Origin: Desmodus rotundus | Lineage: Eukaryota > Chordata > Mammalia > Chiroptera > Phyllostomidae | Direction: 5' to 3' | Assembly: GCF_022682495.2 (NCBI RefSeq) | Contig: NC_071393.1 | Span: 96,771,010 to 96,835,009, forward strand | Length of the DNA stretch: 64,000 bases | Part shown: positions 51,055-61,523 of the stretch, one piece after another | Numbering within the stretch: the stretch's first letter is position 1 | Layout of the letters: each line of letters opens with the position of its first letter | Made by a program: the position numbers and the translations under genes | Notes under the pieces: model-generated | The model's database searches: none | The model's input: only the letters and a program-made list of their open reading frames with translations | What the model was told of the DNA's origin: nothing

Positions 51055-51135
51055 AAAAATATATATTTTATTGATTATGCTATTACAGTTGTCCCATTCC
51101 CCCTCTTTATTCCCTTGTGCCCTGCCCAGGTCTGC
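51055..51135 (-). mobile_element. HAL1 3' tail, antisense, about 80 bp (copy f)
   Basis: The plus strand reads 'ATATATTTTATTGATTATGC', 'TATTACAGTTGTCCCATTCC', 'CCCTCTTTATTCCC', the reverse complement of the HAL1 terminal tail. It is strongly 5'-truncated. Target duplication not resolved. Confidence 0.8.
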
Positions 51136-51479
51136 CCACCAAATCAGGTCTGCTTTCCTTTAGCTCAGGGGCCTTCCTAAAGTCTCTGGGCATTACCAAC
51201 TTGTGGCCTTCAAACTTTTTAAGCTGCAACCCTCACCAAGAAATACATGTTACATCACAACTTGGTACACAGGTGCTCCCTGGAGTGCATGCATGCACAC
51301 ACACACACCAAAAGAGAAGTTTAACATACAATGTTTAATACCTACCTGAATTACCTGTGATGCACTTTGATAGTTTCCCATTCTATTCTTTTCTTTTTCA
51401 TTGCCTGAAATCTCTGTACCTGCTTGCAACTCACTCATTTGATGTTAAGACCAATGGCTTAAGACCAGAGGTTTGAAAA
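51136..51479. other. unassigned spacer with (CA)n
   Basis: (CA)n at 51296-51309. Nothing else seen. Confidence 0.4.
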
Positions 51480-52445
51480 ATATCAAGACAACCAAATTAT
51501 GCAGACATTTTGGAGAAATGTCTATTCAAGTCTTTTGCCCGTTCTTAAACCAGGGGTTTTGTCTTTTTATTGTGTTGTAGGAAGTTTTAATATATTCTGG
51601 ATACAACTCCCTGATCAGATACATGACTTGCAAACATTTTGTCTCCTTCCGAGGATTGTCGTAGCACTTCTGTTGATACCATTTTTTGATGAACATAAGT
51701 TTTTAATGTTGACAAAGTCCAATCTATCCCTTTTCCCCTCATGTTCTTGTGCTTTTGGTATCATTTTCCAAAACCACTACCAAATCTAAGACCATGGAGA
51801 TCTACCCCTATGTGTCCTCCTAAGAGTTTTATGTTCTTACTTTTAGGTCTCTGATTCATTTTTGAGTTGGTTTTAAAATACGGTATGAGACGGAGTTCAA
51901 ACTTCATTCTTTTGAATGTGGATATTGAGTTTCCCCTCCACAATTTGTTGAAGAGACTCTTTCCCCACTAAATGGTCTTTATATCCTTTGAAACTCAATT
52001 GACCGTAGGTGAATGGTGTATTCCTGGAATCTCAGGGTTTTTCCATGGATCTCTATGTCTATACTTAGGCCAGTTCCACACTCTTTTGATTACTGTGGCA
52101 TTATAGTACGTTTTGGAATCAGGAAGGGTGATTCCTCCAGCTTGGTTCTTTCCCAACAATGTTTTGGTTACTGGCAGTGCTCTGCAATTCCATATGAATT
52201 TTAGGATCGCTCTGTTCATTTCCACCAAATATAAAGCCTTTGGGATTTTGAAAGGAAATGCACTCAATAGGCCATTTTGATAGGAATACATTGCTTTGCA
52301 TAGTATTGCCATCCTACCAATATTCTGTGTTCGAATCCATGAACCTGAAATGTTTTTTCATTCATTTAGAGCTCCTTTACTTTCTTTCAGCAATGTTTAT
52401 AATCTATGCCGTACATCTCCTTGGTTAAATTTATCCCTAATTTTT
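51480..52445 (-). mobile_element. L1 ORF2 3' half, antisense
   Basis: Long antisense ORF2 text with the best-preserved reading frame of any L1 here: minus frame 51995-52312 (105 codons) reads NRAILKFIWNCRALPVTK, AGGITLPDSKTYYNATVIKR, WNWPKYRHRDPW, the conserved L1 ORF2p region downstream of the RT domain. Other antisense phrases: 'TGATAGGAATACATTGCTTT', 'GATTACTGTGGCATTATAGT'. Broken elsewhere by stops. Confidence 0.92.
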
Positions 52446-52529
52446 TAAAAAAAATTAATGAAGTACTTTGGGGAAGAATTTTTAGATTTACAGAAGAAAT
52501 TTAGCAGAAAATATGGAGAGTTCTGATAT

Positions 52530-52710
52530 ACCCTTTTATTTTATGTTTTTTGATGCGATTATAAATGGAACTATTTGCTTAGTTTCATTTTGGGGTTTTT
52601 GATTGCTAGTGTATAGAAATAAACCCGATTTTTGTGTATGGATCTTGTACCCTGCAGCTCTGCTGAATTTGTTTATTAGCTGTAACTGCTCTATTAGTAT
52701 TCGACCCTTG
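52530..52710 (-). mobile_element. L1 ORF2 fragment, antisense
   Basis: 'TATAGAAATAAACCCGATTT', 'GATCTTGTACCCTGCAGCTC', 'TGCTGAATTTGTTTATTAGC' are further antisense ORF2 text, from a different part of ORF2, so an internal deletion or a second copy. A short A/T block (52440-52529) lies between. Confidence 0.75.
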
Positions 52711-54594
52711 CTCAAGTCCATATACTTTCTGCCACCACCGTTTAATTGTTGAGTATCTGGGACATTCCCAAGGTCCTGCTCCTCCTTAGGGCTGAGATTC
52801 AGCCCAGCCTAGCACTTTCCCGTTGGTATTTATTCAGAGCCCAGTTCATTTCCTTAATTGAACCAGGGAGTTTTTTCAGCATAATTTGCAGGCAGAAATT
52901 CCAGCAAGTTCCTTCTATAAAGCTTTCTGTCCACCTCTTCCAACTCCCCAATCTCCACCCCTCCTTTTTGCCCCCATTTAACTGTGATCATGAGCCCAGT
53001 TGGACTCCACCCCACCCTGGCCCCCAGCTCTGACTGCCTGGTCACGGAGATAACTCGAGGTAAATTAAAACCCAGGACCCTTTGCCCAGGACCTCCCATC
53101 GGGAGCAGAGAATCGCAGAGGGCACCCAATCCCTCTGCCTGCCCCCCATGCCCCTGCAACCCTGGTCTCCTTCGGCACCAACTCAGGCCTCCCAGAGCTC
53201 CCAGAGCTGCCCTGCAAACTCAGACCCTTTGCTTGCCACAGGCTGCCAGGAAAACAGGCAAATTCAGCATACAAACCAGGATTATTTTAGGGGTGGGGGG
53301 CGTTGTCCAGCTGTATTCTGCAGTGGGGTGGAGGTGCAGACTGCTCTGTTTTTGAGCAGAGTTGCTGTTAGGCTCCCTGGTCAAGGGAAGCCACAGACTG
53401 TGCTCTGCCCCCGCTTGGAATGCGGCCAACATGTTCAGAAAGGCAGTCCTAAAGGTGGAACTCAGAGAAGCTGTGGGCAGAGAGAGGGGTGACAACTAGG
53501 CCTGAAGTTTGAGTGGGTGGGGAAGGAGGGAGGAGGAGGAGCCACAGGCCTGATGCCCGGTGAGGTTGCCTAGGTGACAGGGAGGGGGTGGGGGATGAGG
53601 GAGAAGTGGTTGAGTGGGCTGAGTGGATCTGAGCATCTCAGATCTTAACACCATCTAGTAGCACCCGCAACTTCTGCTTCCTATAGCTCAGCCCCTACTG
53701 GCGGAAGCAAGCAGGAGTCCTGAGTGGAGGGAGAAGTAGAATGTCAGCTCTGGGAAAGGACTTGCCAAGTCTCCCAGTCCAGTGACTTTCAAGCAGGTTT
53801 GTAGCAACAAATCCTTGTTTCAAAGGAACTCTTACCCAGGACTCCAATATGCAAAACAGACACCTAGGGGGCTGCTCTCCCCATCCATCCTCCCCCGCAC
53901 TCCAGAGTTGCACCTTTCGGAACGTGAAAATATCTGGTCTGGGCCCAAACCTTCATTGTACAGATGGGAAAACTGAGGTCCTCGGAGAGGCACTGACTTC
54001 CTTAAGGACACCCAACAAATTGAGTTCGTGGCAGAACTAGGATGGAAAACGGCTTGCCAAGACCATAACAGAGCCAGCAGAAAGAAGCAGAACGCTTGAG
54101 GGACAGGGAAACCAATGGAGGCAGAGGTTGTCTTAGAAACCTGGAACTGCCAGCTCTGCTAGCACAACACAACTCCCTCGTTTTACAGAGGAGGAAACTG
54201 AGCCCAGAGAGCGGGTAGTGGCTCGTTAAAGGAGCGATCCTAAGAGGGAGTAACATTCTCTTAGAAACGTATTTGAAAGTTTGGCTGTTGGCTAGCTCCG
54301 TCAGTGTTTAATGAAATTCCCAGGTGCCAGATGGTGCAGGGGAGGAGCACGAGCCTGGGAGTTTCATCCCCTCTGTTACAGACAAACCCCATGTCCTTGG
54401 GCGATTTATTTTTAAAGAGCTGAAGGATCATCCCCTGGTTTGTAAGAGGGCCAGAAGAGTAATAGGATTAAATGGTGCTTCAGGCTGTTTTATATGGTTT
54501 CTAAATGTAAGGGCCACCTTCTTTAAGGGGAAAGGGATAAGCACCCTGTTCCTTAAAGATTGAATTTGACAGTGGGTTTTTCAAAGGCCCTTTA
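52711..54594. other. unassigned, mostly unique-looking; two short MIR-like cores
   Basis: About 1.9 kb of GC-richer text with many overlapping chance frames (for example 136 codons plus at 53082-53492, 123 plus at 52984-53355). MIR-type antisense cores lie at 53950-54035 ('CATTGTACAGATGGGAAAAC', 'CACCCAACAAATTGAG') and 54175-54240 ('GTTTTACAGAGGAGGAAACT'). No gene called. Confidence 0.45.
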
Positions 54595-54860
54595 TTTTTC
54601 TTTTCCATTTTCATGGCTAATTATAAAGTAACACATGGCCATTTCAGAAAATGTGTAAAGCACAGGGGAAGAGAAAAAAAGTAGAGAATAAAATCTCCCG
54701 TAAACACATCACCCAGCAGCAACCCGTGTTCAACATTGTCATACATTTCCTTTCAGTCTTTTTTCTATACTCTTTTTCCTGGCACAGAAGAATTACATTG
54801 TAATTTTTAAAAATAATTTTGCTTAATGATTAATAAAGCAGTTTCTTTTATCCAGTATGT
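54595..54860 (-). mobile_element. L1M 3' UTR-like fragment, antisense
   Basis: 'GTAACACATGGCCATTTCAG', 'CAAGAGAAAAAAAGTAGAG'-like and 'CACCCAGCAGCAACCCGTG' resemble the text at 39330-39530. Assigned by style. Confidence 0.4.
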
Positions 54861-54864
54861 CATG

Positions 54865-56965
54865 TCTGGCTACTGGAAAAAATGCAAAAGCATACCAGGA
54901 GGCAAAAAGCACAATTTTGAAGAGACAAAGCAAGTGTCTGAATGGCAAGGATATTGGAATTACCAGACTGGAAATTTAAAACAACTATGATTAATATGCT
55001 AAGGATTCTAATAGATAATGTAGTATGCGTGCAAAAACACAAGGGCAATGTAAGCAGAGACAGGGAAACTCCAAAAAGAATAATGCTAGAGATTAAAAAA
55101 TAAATAAACAAATAACTGCTGTCACAGAATTGAGGAATGCCTTTGAAGGCATTATTAGTCGGCTGGACTTGACTGAGGAAAGAATCTCTGAGCTAAAGGA
55201 TCTATCAATAGAATCCTTGAAACCCCAAAAGCAAAGAGAACAAAGACTGGAAAAAAAATAAGAGTATCCAAGGACTGTGAGACAACTCCGTGAGGTGTAA
55301 CATACATGTAATGGGAATACCAGAAGGAGAAGAAAGAGAGAAAGGCACAGCAAAAAATATTTGAAACAATAATGAGTCAGCATTTCCCCTAAATTAATGT
55401 TGGATACTGAACCACGGATTCAGGAAACTCAGAACCCAGCTCAGAAGATTAGAGAACACTGAGTAAGATAAATAATATCCAAACAACAACAACTTCCATC
55501 TCAGCATATCATTTTCAAATTCCCGAAAAATCAAAGATAAAGAAGAAATTTTGAAAGAAGCCAGTGGCAAAAACACCTTAACTATAGAGGAACAAAGATA
55601 AGAATTACATCTGACTTCTCAGAAACCATGCAAGCGAGAAGAAAGTGGAGTGGAATATTTCAAAGGTTGAGAGAAAAAAAACCCCAGCAATGTAGATCTC
55701 TGTGTCCTGCAAAATTAGTCTTCAAAAGTGAAGGAGAAATAAAGATTTTATCAGATTAAACAAAAATTGAAGATATTTGTTGCTGGTATATCTATCTTGC
55801 AAGAAATTTTAAAAGAAGTTCTAAAGGAAGAGAGAAGGAAAATAATACTGGTGAAAAACTCATATCCACATAAAGGAAAAAAGAACATTCAATAAGGAAT
55901 CAATAAAGGTAAAATAAAACTTTTATTTTCGTGTTCTTAATTGATCTAACAGATAATAGGTCACTGAAAATAATAATAGCAACAATGTATTGAATCATAT
56001 ATGCTTATGTATACATTTTATGTATATTCTTATGTATGCTTATATGTAAGCAAAATGAATGACAATGGTACAAGGAACAAGTTGAAGGAATTAGCATTAT
56101 TTTGTTATTATAAGAAACTCACACCACCTGTGAAGTGGTATGGTGTTACTTGAAAGTAGACTTGGATTGGTTGTAAGTGCATATTGCAAACTCTAGAGAA
56201 ACTACTAAAAAATTATTAACTGATATATTAAGAAAAGAGAAAATATGGAATCATAGACACTGCTAAATTAAAACCACAGAAGGTTTTAATTTAGAGAAAA
56301 AGTGGAAAACACAAATAAGAACAAGGAACAAAGGCAACAAATAGAAAACAGTAAAAAATATTGTAGGTATTAATCCAACTATATCAATAAGTCTTTGAGT
56401 ATCAGTGGTCTAAATGCACCAGTTAAAAAATAGATATAGTCACAGTGGATCAAAAAACATGGCCCAACTATAAGTTGTGTATATGAAACCTACTTTAAAT
56501 ATGAAGACACATAGGTTAAAAGTAAATGGATGGAGAAAAATATATCAAAAGCAACATAGGAGTAGCTGTATTAACTTCAGGCAGTGCTGACTTCAAAGTA
56601 GGAAAGTATCCATCATAAAGAAGGGCATCCTATAATGATAAAATGGTCATTTCTCCAAGAAGACATAATTCCTAACAGGTATGTGCCTAAACAGAGCCTT
56701 AAACTGCATGGGGCAAAACCGGATAGAATTGCAAGGATAAATAGATGAATCTACTACCATAGTTAGAGATTTCAAAACTCTTTCTGTCTATTAGAAATGG
56801 CCGGATTCGGCAGGCGGAAAATCAGTGAGGACATAGTTGAATTCAACAACACCATCAATCTCCTGAGTACAATTGACAGCAGGAGGCTATTTCATCCAAC
56901 AACAGCAGAATAAAGATTTCTCAAGCTCACATGGAACATTCACCAAGCAAATAAGATAAGCAGCA
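54865..56965 (+). mobile_element. ancient L1 (ORF1 to 5' ORF2), sense
   Basis: ORF1-like coiled-coil text (54865-55400: 'GAATTGAGGAATGCCTTTGA', 'GAAAGAATCTCTGAGCTAAA'), the C-terminal region 'CATGCAAGCGAGAAGAAAGT', 'GTGAAGGAGAAATAAAGATT', 'GAAATTTTAAAAGAAGTTCT', an AT-rich inter-ORF stretch with a 13-bp hairpin, then ORF2 endonuclease-region text: 'GTGGTCTAAATGCACCAGTT', 'CATGGCCCAACTATAAG', 'CTTCAAAGTAGGAAAGTATC', 'CAGCAGAATAAAGATTTCTC', 'AAGCTCACATGGAACATTCA'. All frames are interrupted, as in mammal-wide old L1/HAL1-like elements. Ends near 56965. Confidence 0.88.
56263..56294. other. 13-bp perfect hairpin inside the ancient L1
   Basis: CTAAATTAAAACC (56263-56275) pairs with GGTTTTAATTTAG (56282-56294) around ACAGAA. 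It lies between the ORF1 and ORF2 parts. Could be a fixed snapback duplication. Confidence 0.6.
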
Positions 56966-57474
56966 TTCTCCCCCTCCTTTTTTTTCCTTTTTCTTTTTTT
57001 GCTCTGAAAGAGTTTCTATAATACAGATAGGAACGATCTGTTCCCTTATGATTTTGTGAAATTCTCCCATGGAACCACATGGACCGGTATCTTCTCAGTG
57101 GACAGATCTTTGGCTATCGTTTCCATTTCTTTTATTGCTGATAATTTATGTTTTCCTGTTTCCATTTCATCTGGGTTTCAGACTTATCTGCATAATGTTA
57201 TTCCATAGTCTTTCATAACTTCCAAATCTCTTCTCAGTCAGTATATTGTAGTTTGACCATTTTGCCCATCTACATAATGTTTATTTTCCCTCCCTTTGTT
57301 ACACTTGATCAAGTTTGGAAAAGTTTATCTATTTCTTTAAGTCTTTGCGAAGAATCTTTTTAATGTATTAATTAACTTCTTTCTATGTTATTGCTTTCTA
57401 CTGCAGGATTTATGATTTTCCTTTATTCTACTTTCTTCCTATTTTGTAGGTCTGTTTTCCATTTACTTTTTTAC
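56966..57474 (-). mobile_element. L1M ORF2, antisense (piece 1)
   Basis: 'GGTTTCAGACTTATCTGCAT', 'AAGTCTTTGCGAAGAATCTT', 'TTTAATGTATTAATTAACTT', 'GCTTTCTACTGCAGGATTTA', 'CTTCCTATTTTGTAGGTCTG' is antisense old-L1 ORF2. Left edge begins after a CT-rich run (56968-57000). Interrupted by the MaLR LTR at 57475. Confidence 0.8.
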
Positions 57475-57922
57475 TGGGTTGAATAGTGTCCCTCAAAACT
57501 GATGTCCATGCAGAACCTAGAAATGTGACCTTATTTGGAAATATGGTCTTAGCAGATGTAATCAAGTTACGATGAGGTCATATTGAATTAGGATGGGCCC
57601 TAAATCCAATATGACTGGTGTCCCTGTAAGGAAAAAGAAATCTGGACCCAGAGACAGACGCACAGGGAGAACACGATGTGATGATGGAGCGGAGAGCGGA
57701 GTAATGCGTCTGCCAACAAGGAGTGCCGAGGATTGTCTGCAATCACTGAAAGCTAGCGCGGGACAGGGAAGTACCCTCCCCTAGCGCCTTCAGAGAGAGT
57801 GTAGTCCTGCCAACACCTGTATTTCAGACACGTAGCCTCCAGAACTCTGAGGCAATACATTTGGCTTGTTTTGAGCCACTAAGTTTATGGTGATTTGGTA
57901 TGGCAGCCTTAATGCTGAGTTC
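57475..57922 (+). mobile_element. MLT1-type MaLR LTR, sense, inside L1
   Basis: Nearly full LTR: 'TGGGTTGAATAGTGTCCCTC', 'GTGACCTTATTTGGAAATAT', 'CTTAGCAGATGTAATCAAGT', 'GGATGGGCCCTAAATCCAAT', 'ATGACTGGTGTCCCTGTAAG', 'GATGGAGCGGAGAGCGGAGT', 'GCCTTCAGAGAGAGTGTAGT', 'CTCCAGAACTCTGAGGCAAT', 'GGTATGGCAGCCTTAATG' in canonical order. A frame of 63 codons (57593-57784) is not a gene. ERVL-MaLR LTRs lack coding capacity. Confidence 0.93.
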
Positions 57923-58095
57923 ATTCATCATTAGTATTTTTTATTTTGTAATAATTTCATGTAAGTCCACATATCTCCTTGAAAATTAATTTGACTGAAT
58001 CCTAAAGTAGTACTTGATTCAATTCTAATTTTATTATGATTTTTCTCTTCAACCCATTAATTATTTATACCTGAGCTTTAAAATTTCTACATGGA
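57923..58095 (-). mobile_element. L1M ORF2, antisense (piece 2)
   Basis: 'GAAAATTAATTTGACTGAAT', 'CCTAAAGTAGTACTTGATTC', 'CTCTTCAACCCATTAATTAT' continues the antisense L1 up to the SINE. Confidence 0.7.
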
Positions 58096-58305
58096 GCCCT
58101 AGCTGCTGTGGCTCAGTTGGTTGAGCGTCATCCTGCAAAGCGAAGGGTCGCTGGTTCGATTCTGGGCACATGCCTGAGTTGTGGGTTTGGTCCCTGGTCA
58201 GGGTGCATGTGAGAGGCAACCCATCGGTGTTTCTTTCCCTGGCTCTCTCCCTCCCTTCCCCTCTCTCTAAAAATAAATTTTAAAAATCTTTTTTAAATTT
58301 TCCAC
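58096..58305 (+). mobile_element. VES SINE, sense, inside L1
   Basis: 'GCCCTAGCTGCTGTGGCTCA', 'GTTGGTTGAGCGTCATCCTG', 'GGTCGCTGGTTCGATTCTGG', 'GCACATGCCTGAGTTGTGGG', 'GAGAGGCAACCCATCGGTG', CT-rich tail and 'AAAAATAAATTTTAAAAATC'. A short deletion removes the usual 'CCAGTCAG' after the B-box. Imperfect flanks AAATTTCTACATG and AAATTTTCCACACG suggest the duplication. Confidence 0.92.
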
Positions 58306-58544
58306 ACGTACACAAGTTTCTATCCATTTTATATTGTTGTTGACAGCTACATTTATTTCTGTATCATCAATAAATGTATTGCATCGATTAAACAAATTTT
58401 TGGAAACTTACTGTACAACCTAATACTCAATTTTTGTAAACTTGTATTGTGTTTGAAAAAAACCCCAAGCATTCTCTGTTGGGTTCAGAGTTCTACATGT
58501 ATCTGTTAGATTCATAGTTGTTAATTAGTGTTAAAGATTAACTG
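58306..58544 (-). mobile_element. L1M ORF2, antisense (piece 3)
   Basis: 'CAATAAATGTATTGCATCGA', 'GGTTCAGAGTTCTACATGTA', 'TCTGTTAGATTCATAGTTGT' continues the antisense L1. Confidence 0.7.
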
Positions 58545-58945
58545 ACTAATAAACACAATCTGTTTTCACCTTATGTTTAGGCACACGACTAGGCCACATT
58601 TCCTAGCCTTTCCAGCAATAGACGTGGCCATATGACTGAGTTTTGGCTAATGGACTGTGGGCAGAAATTATATGTATCACTTCCAGGACCAGCTCACATG
58701 TAATTCTCCATTCTCTCTCTTACGTGACTGTTGGCTGGATCTCAACATCCAGGTGACCTTAGAAGCCACAATTTGAAGTTGGCAAAGTATCTATCAGCTT
58801 GAATACCTGTGGAGCAGAGACCCCACGACCCAAGACTGGACTTCACACAAAAGAGGAATAAACCTCTAGTGTTTAGAGATTAAGCTCCTGATATTTGAGA
58901 GTTTATTTCCTACAAATGTTAATGTGACCTAAACTAATACATTTT
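58545..58945 (+). mobile_element. MaLR-type LTR, sense, inside L1
   Basis: 'CTTTCCAGCAATAGACGTGG', 'CCATATGACTGAGTTTTGGC', 'TAATGGACTGTGGGCAGAAA', 'CACTTCCAGGACCAGCTCAC', 'CTGTTGGCTGGATCTCAACA', 'GAATAAACCTCTAGTGTTTA', 'GACCTAAACTAATACA' give the MLT1-like LTR with its 3' end. Same phrase as 16320-16620. Confidence 0.85.
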
Positions 58946-59534
58946 TACTCTCAGATATTCCCTACCTTTAGACTTTTTGTCTTATTTGTCAGATATGAGG
59001 GATGCACATTAAAGGTCTCTCATTATAATAAAGAAAGATTTATGAATTTCTCTTAGTAATTCTATAAAATCTTTATATTTCAAAGCTATGTTGTTGGGTG
59101 CATACAATCTCACAAGTGTTATAACTTTTGGCAAATTATTCTTTTTATCAGTATGAAAAACATTTTTGCTAATTATTTGCCAGGTATTTTTTTCAACTTT
59201 CCTGTGTAATTTTTCAAAGTGTATTTTCAATATAAATAAATATATGCTGTAAATTTTAAAATTCAAAATGAAAACTCTCTCTTTTAATAGGTGAGTTTAA
59301 CCATTCATATTTTACAGTTACTGATATTCTTGCACTTATTCCTGACCACCTTACTTGTATTTTCCATTTCCATGCTTACTCTCAGTTTCTTTTATTTTTT
59401 CCCCTACTCTCTCAGATTTTTTTTGGAAACATTAACTTCTATCTATTCGACTTTTTCATCTACTGATTTTAAAGCTGCATATTCTATTCTAGTGGCTAAC
59501 ATTCATTCTTTTATTGTGGAAAAATGTGCATGAA
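58946..59534 (-). mobile_element. L1M ORF2, antisense (piece 4)
   Basis: 'CATTAAAGGTCTCTCATTAT', 'GAATTTCTCTTAGTAATTCT', 'GCTATGTTGTTGGGTGCATA', 'CTTTTTATCAGTATGAAAAA', 'ACCATTCATATTTTACAGTT' is antisense L1 ORF2. A minus frame of 85 codons (59009-59266) retains L1-like text. It is the best-preserved stretch of this fragmented copy. Confidence 0.82.
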
Positions 59535-60425
59535 ATGAAGTTTACCATTTTAGCCATTTAAAAATGTACAGTTCTGTGGCAATAAGTACATTCTCATTGT
59601 GATGCAACCAACACCGCCATCCATCACCAGAACGTTTTCATCTCCCCCACTAAGCATTAGGTCTGCATTCCCTCCCCGCCAGCCCTGGCGACCATCACTT
59701 TACTTTCTGTCTGTATGAATTTGACCACTCTAAGTACCGTGTATGAGTGGAATCATGCAATATATGTACTTTTGTGACTGGCTTATTTCACTTCACGTAA
59801 TGTCTTCAAGATTCATCCATGTTGTAACATGTCAGGATTTCCTTTCACTTATAAACCTGAATAATATTTCTTTGTAACACTAATTTTTATAACAGCTTTA
59901 TTAAAATATAATTCATATACCATAAAATTCACCTTTCCAACTGCACAATTGAATGTTTTTGGTATATTCATATACTTGTTCAACCATCACCACTAATTTC
60001 AGAAGATTTTATCATCCCTGAAAGAAACCTCATAACTCTATATTTAACATCTGGAGAAACTGCCAAACTATTGTCCAGAGTGGCTGTGCCATTTTACAAT
60101 CTCATCGGCAATGTATGAGGGTTCCAATTTCTCCCCATCCTCACCAATACTTATTATATCTCTTTTTCAGTATAGCCATTCTAGTGAGTGTGAAGTGGTC
60201 TCTCATTGTGGTTTTGAATTGCATTTCCCCGTTGACTAATGATGTTGAGCATCTTTTCATGTGCTTATTAAAATTCATTTTAATACACATTTGCAAATAT
60301 ATTTTTAAATAATTCATTGATATGTATGTTCTCACCTGAACAAGGCAAAAATGTTGACGACAAGTTTTTTTAGTTCCCTCCACTTTTTGTGGGATATTCC
60401 TTACACAATTTTACTTTGCTGACAT
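59535..60425 (-). mobile_element. L1M 3' UTR and ORF2 end, antisense
   Basis: 'GTTTACCATTTTAGCCATTT', 'GTGGCAATAAGTACATTCTC', 'CATCACCAGAACGTTTTCAT', 'GACTGGCTTATTTCACTTCA', then a second, shifted repeat of that text (59885-60015), then ORF2-end-like 'CTGGAGAAACTGCCAAACTA', 'GTGGCTGTGCCATTTTACAA', 'CATTGTGGTTTTGAATTGCA', 'TTTCATGTGCTTATTAAAAT'. Two insertions in one direction. Confidence 0.88.
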
Positions 60426-61310
60426 CTGAAATTTTAGTCCCAGGTTGTTATTTTATAACTTTTTGGGGAAGTTCTTATTAAGATTTCTTAAATTCTTTGT
60501 TCACCTTTGGTTTTTGTATGACACTGTTTCTTCTTGGATTTATTTTTTTCTTAACAGAAGCACAACCTCTAATTGTTTTTCTTTGTTTAGTTTTGTTTTC
60601 AGAAGGAATCTAGAGAGGAAGAGGAGAGTCAACTTTCTGAGTACTTTTATATCTGAAAATGCCTCTATTTCATCCTCACATCTAAATAATAATTTGGCTA
60701 TTAAATAACTAATTTAAGTGTTCATTACATTAGCATTTTCAAGATATTGAGCTGATGTTGCCAAAAAGAAACTTGACATCATTCTTTTGTAGTAGATGAA
60801 TCTGATTTTTTAAATGAGTATTTAATTTAGATTTTCTGCTTTATCCTTGATGCTCTGAAATTTCACTATGATTAGTCCATATATGGGTTTAAAAATTACC
60901 CTATTGATACCTGGTAGATCCTTTCAACCTGAAGACATACTTTTTTTTTTTAATTCAGGCGAATCTCTGTTGTTATTTCTTCAAATATTGTCTCCTCTCT
61001 ATTATCTCTGCCCTATATCTCTGGAACTCTTTTTAGATACATATTGGCACTTCTGAATCTGTTCCCTGTGTCTTTAAGTCTTCTTACCATCCCTCTCTAT
61101 TACTTTGTGCTGCATTCCAAAAGAATTCCTAGACTTCATCTTCCAGTTCCCTGATTTACTCTTTTCACTGTGTTCATTTTGCTATTAGCCCATCTATTTT
61201 TTAATTTCAATAATTGTATCTCTTATTACAAAATCTCTAATTTTTTTTTACAACCAGCTATTCCTGTTTCATGGATAAAATACTCTTCTTTATCTCTCTC
61301 AGGGTTTATA
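60426..61310 (-). mobile_element. old L1/HAL1 ORF1-region, antisense
   Basis: 'GAAAATGCCTCTATTTCATC', 'CTACTATGATTAGTCCATAT'-like, 'CTCTGTTGTTATTTCTTCAA', 'GGAACTCTTTTTAGATACAT', 'GTGCTGCATTCCAAAAGAAT', 'CTTCATCTTCCAGTTCCCTG' resemble the antisense of an L1 ORF1 region, like 9781-10965. It surrounds a MITE. Confidence 0.65.
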
Positions 61311-61523
61311 CTGTGTTTTTTGGACCATAAGCTGCACCTAGGTTTTAGAGGAGGAAAATAGGGAAAAAATTTTTGAAGCAAAAAATGAGGTAAAATATTT
61401 AATAACATAAATAACATAATATTTCACCAATGTAAATGTAAGCTGCATTCAGACTATAAGGCGCATCCCCATTTTCCTCCCAAATTTAGGGGGGAAGTGC
61501 ATCTTATAATCTGAAAAATATGA
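61311..61523. mobile_element. TA-flanked MITE with 27-bp imperfect terminal inverted repeats
   Basis: Starts after TA (61309-61310) and ends before TA (61524-61525). The left arm CTGTGTTTTTTGGACCATAA and the reversed right arm TCATATTTTTCAGATTATAA share 18 of 27 bases, mostly differing by transitions. Internal subterminal repeats ('CATAAGCTGCACCTAGG' and 'CTATAAGGCGCATCC') support a MITE. The TA target fits mariner/Tc1-like elements. Family not named. It lies within antisense L1-like text. Confidence 0.75.
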
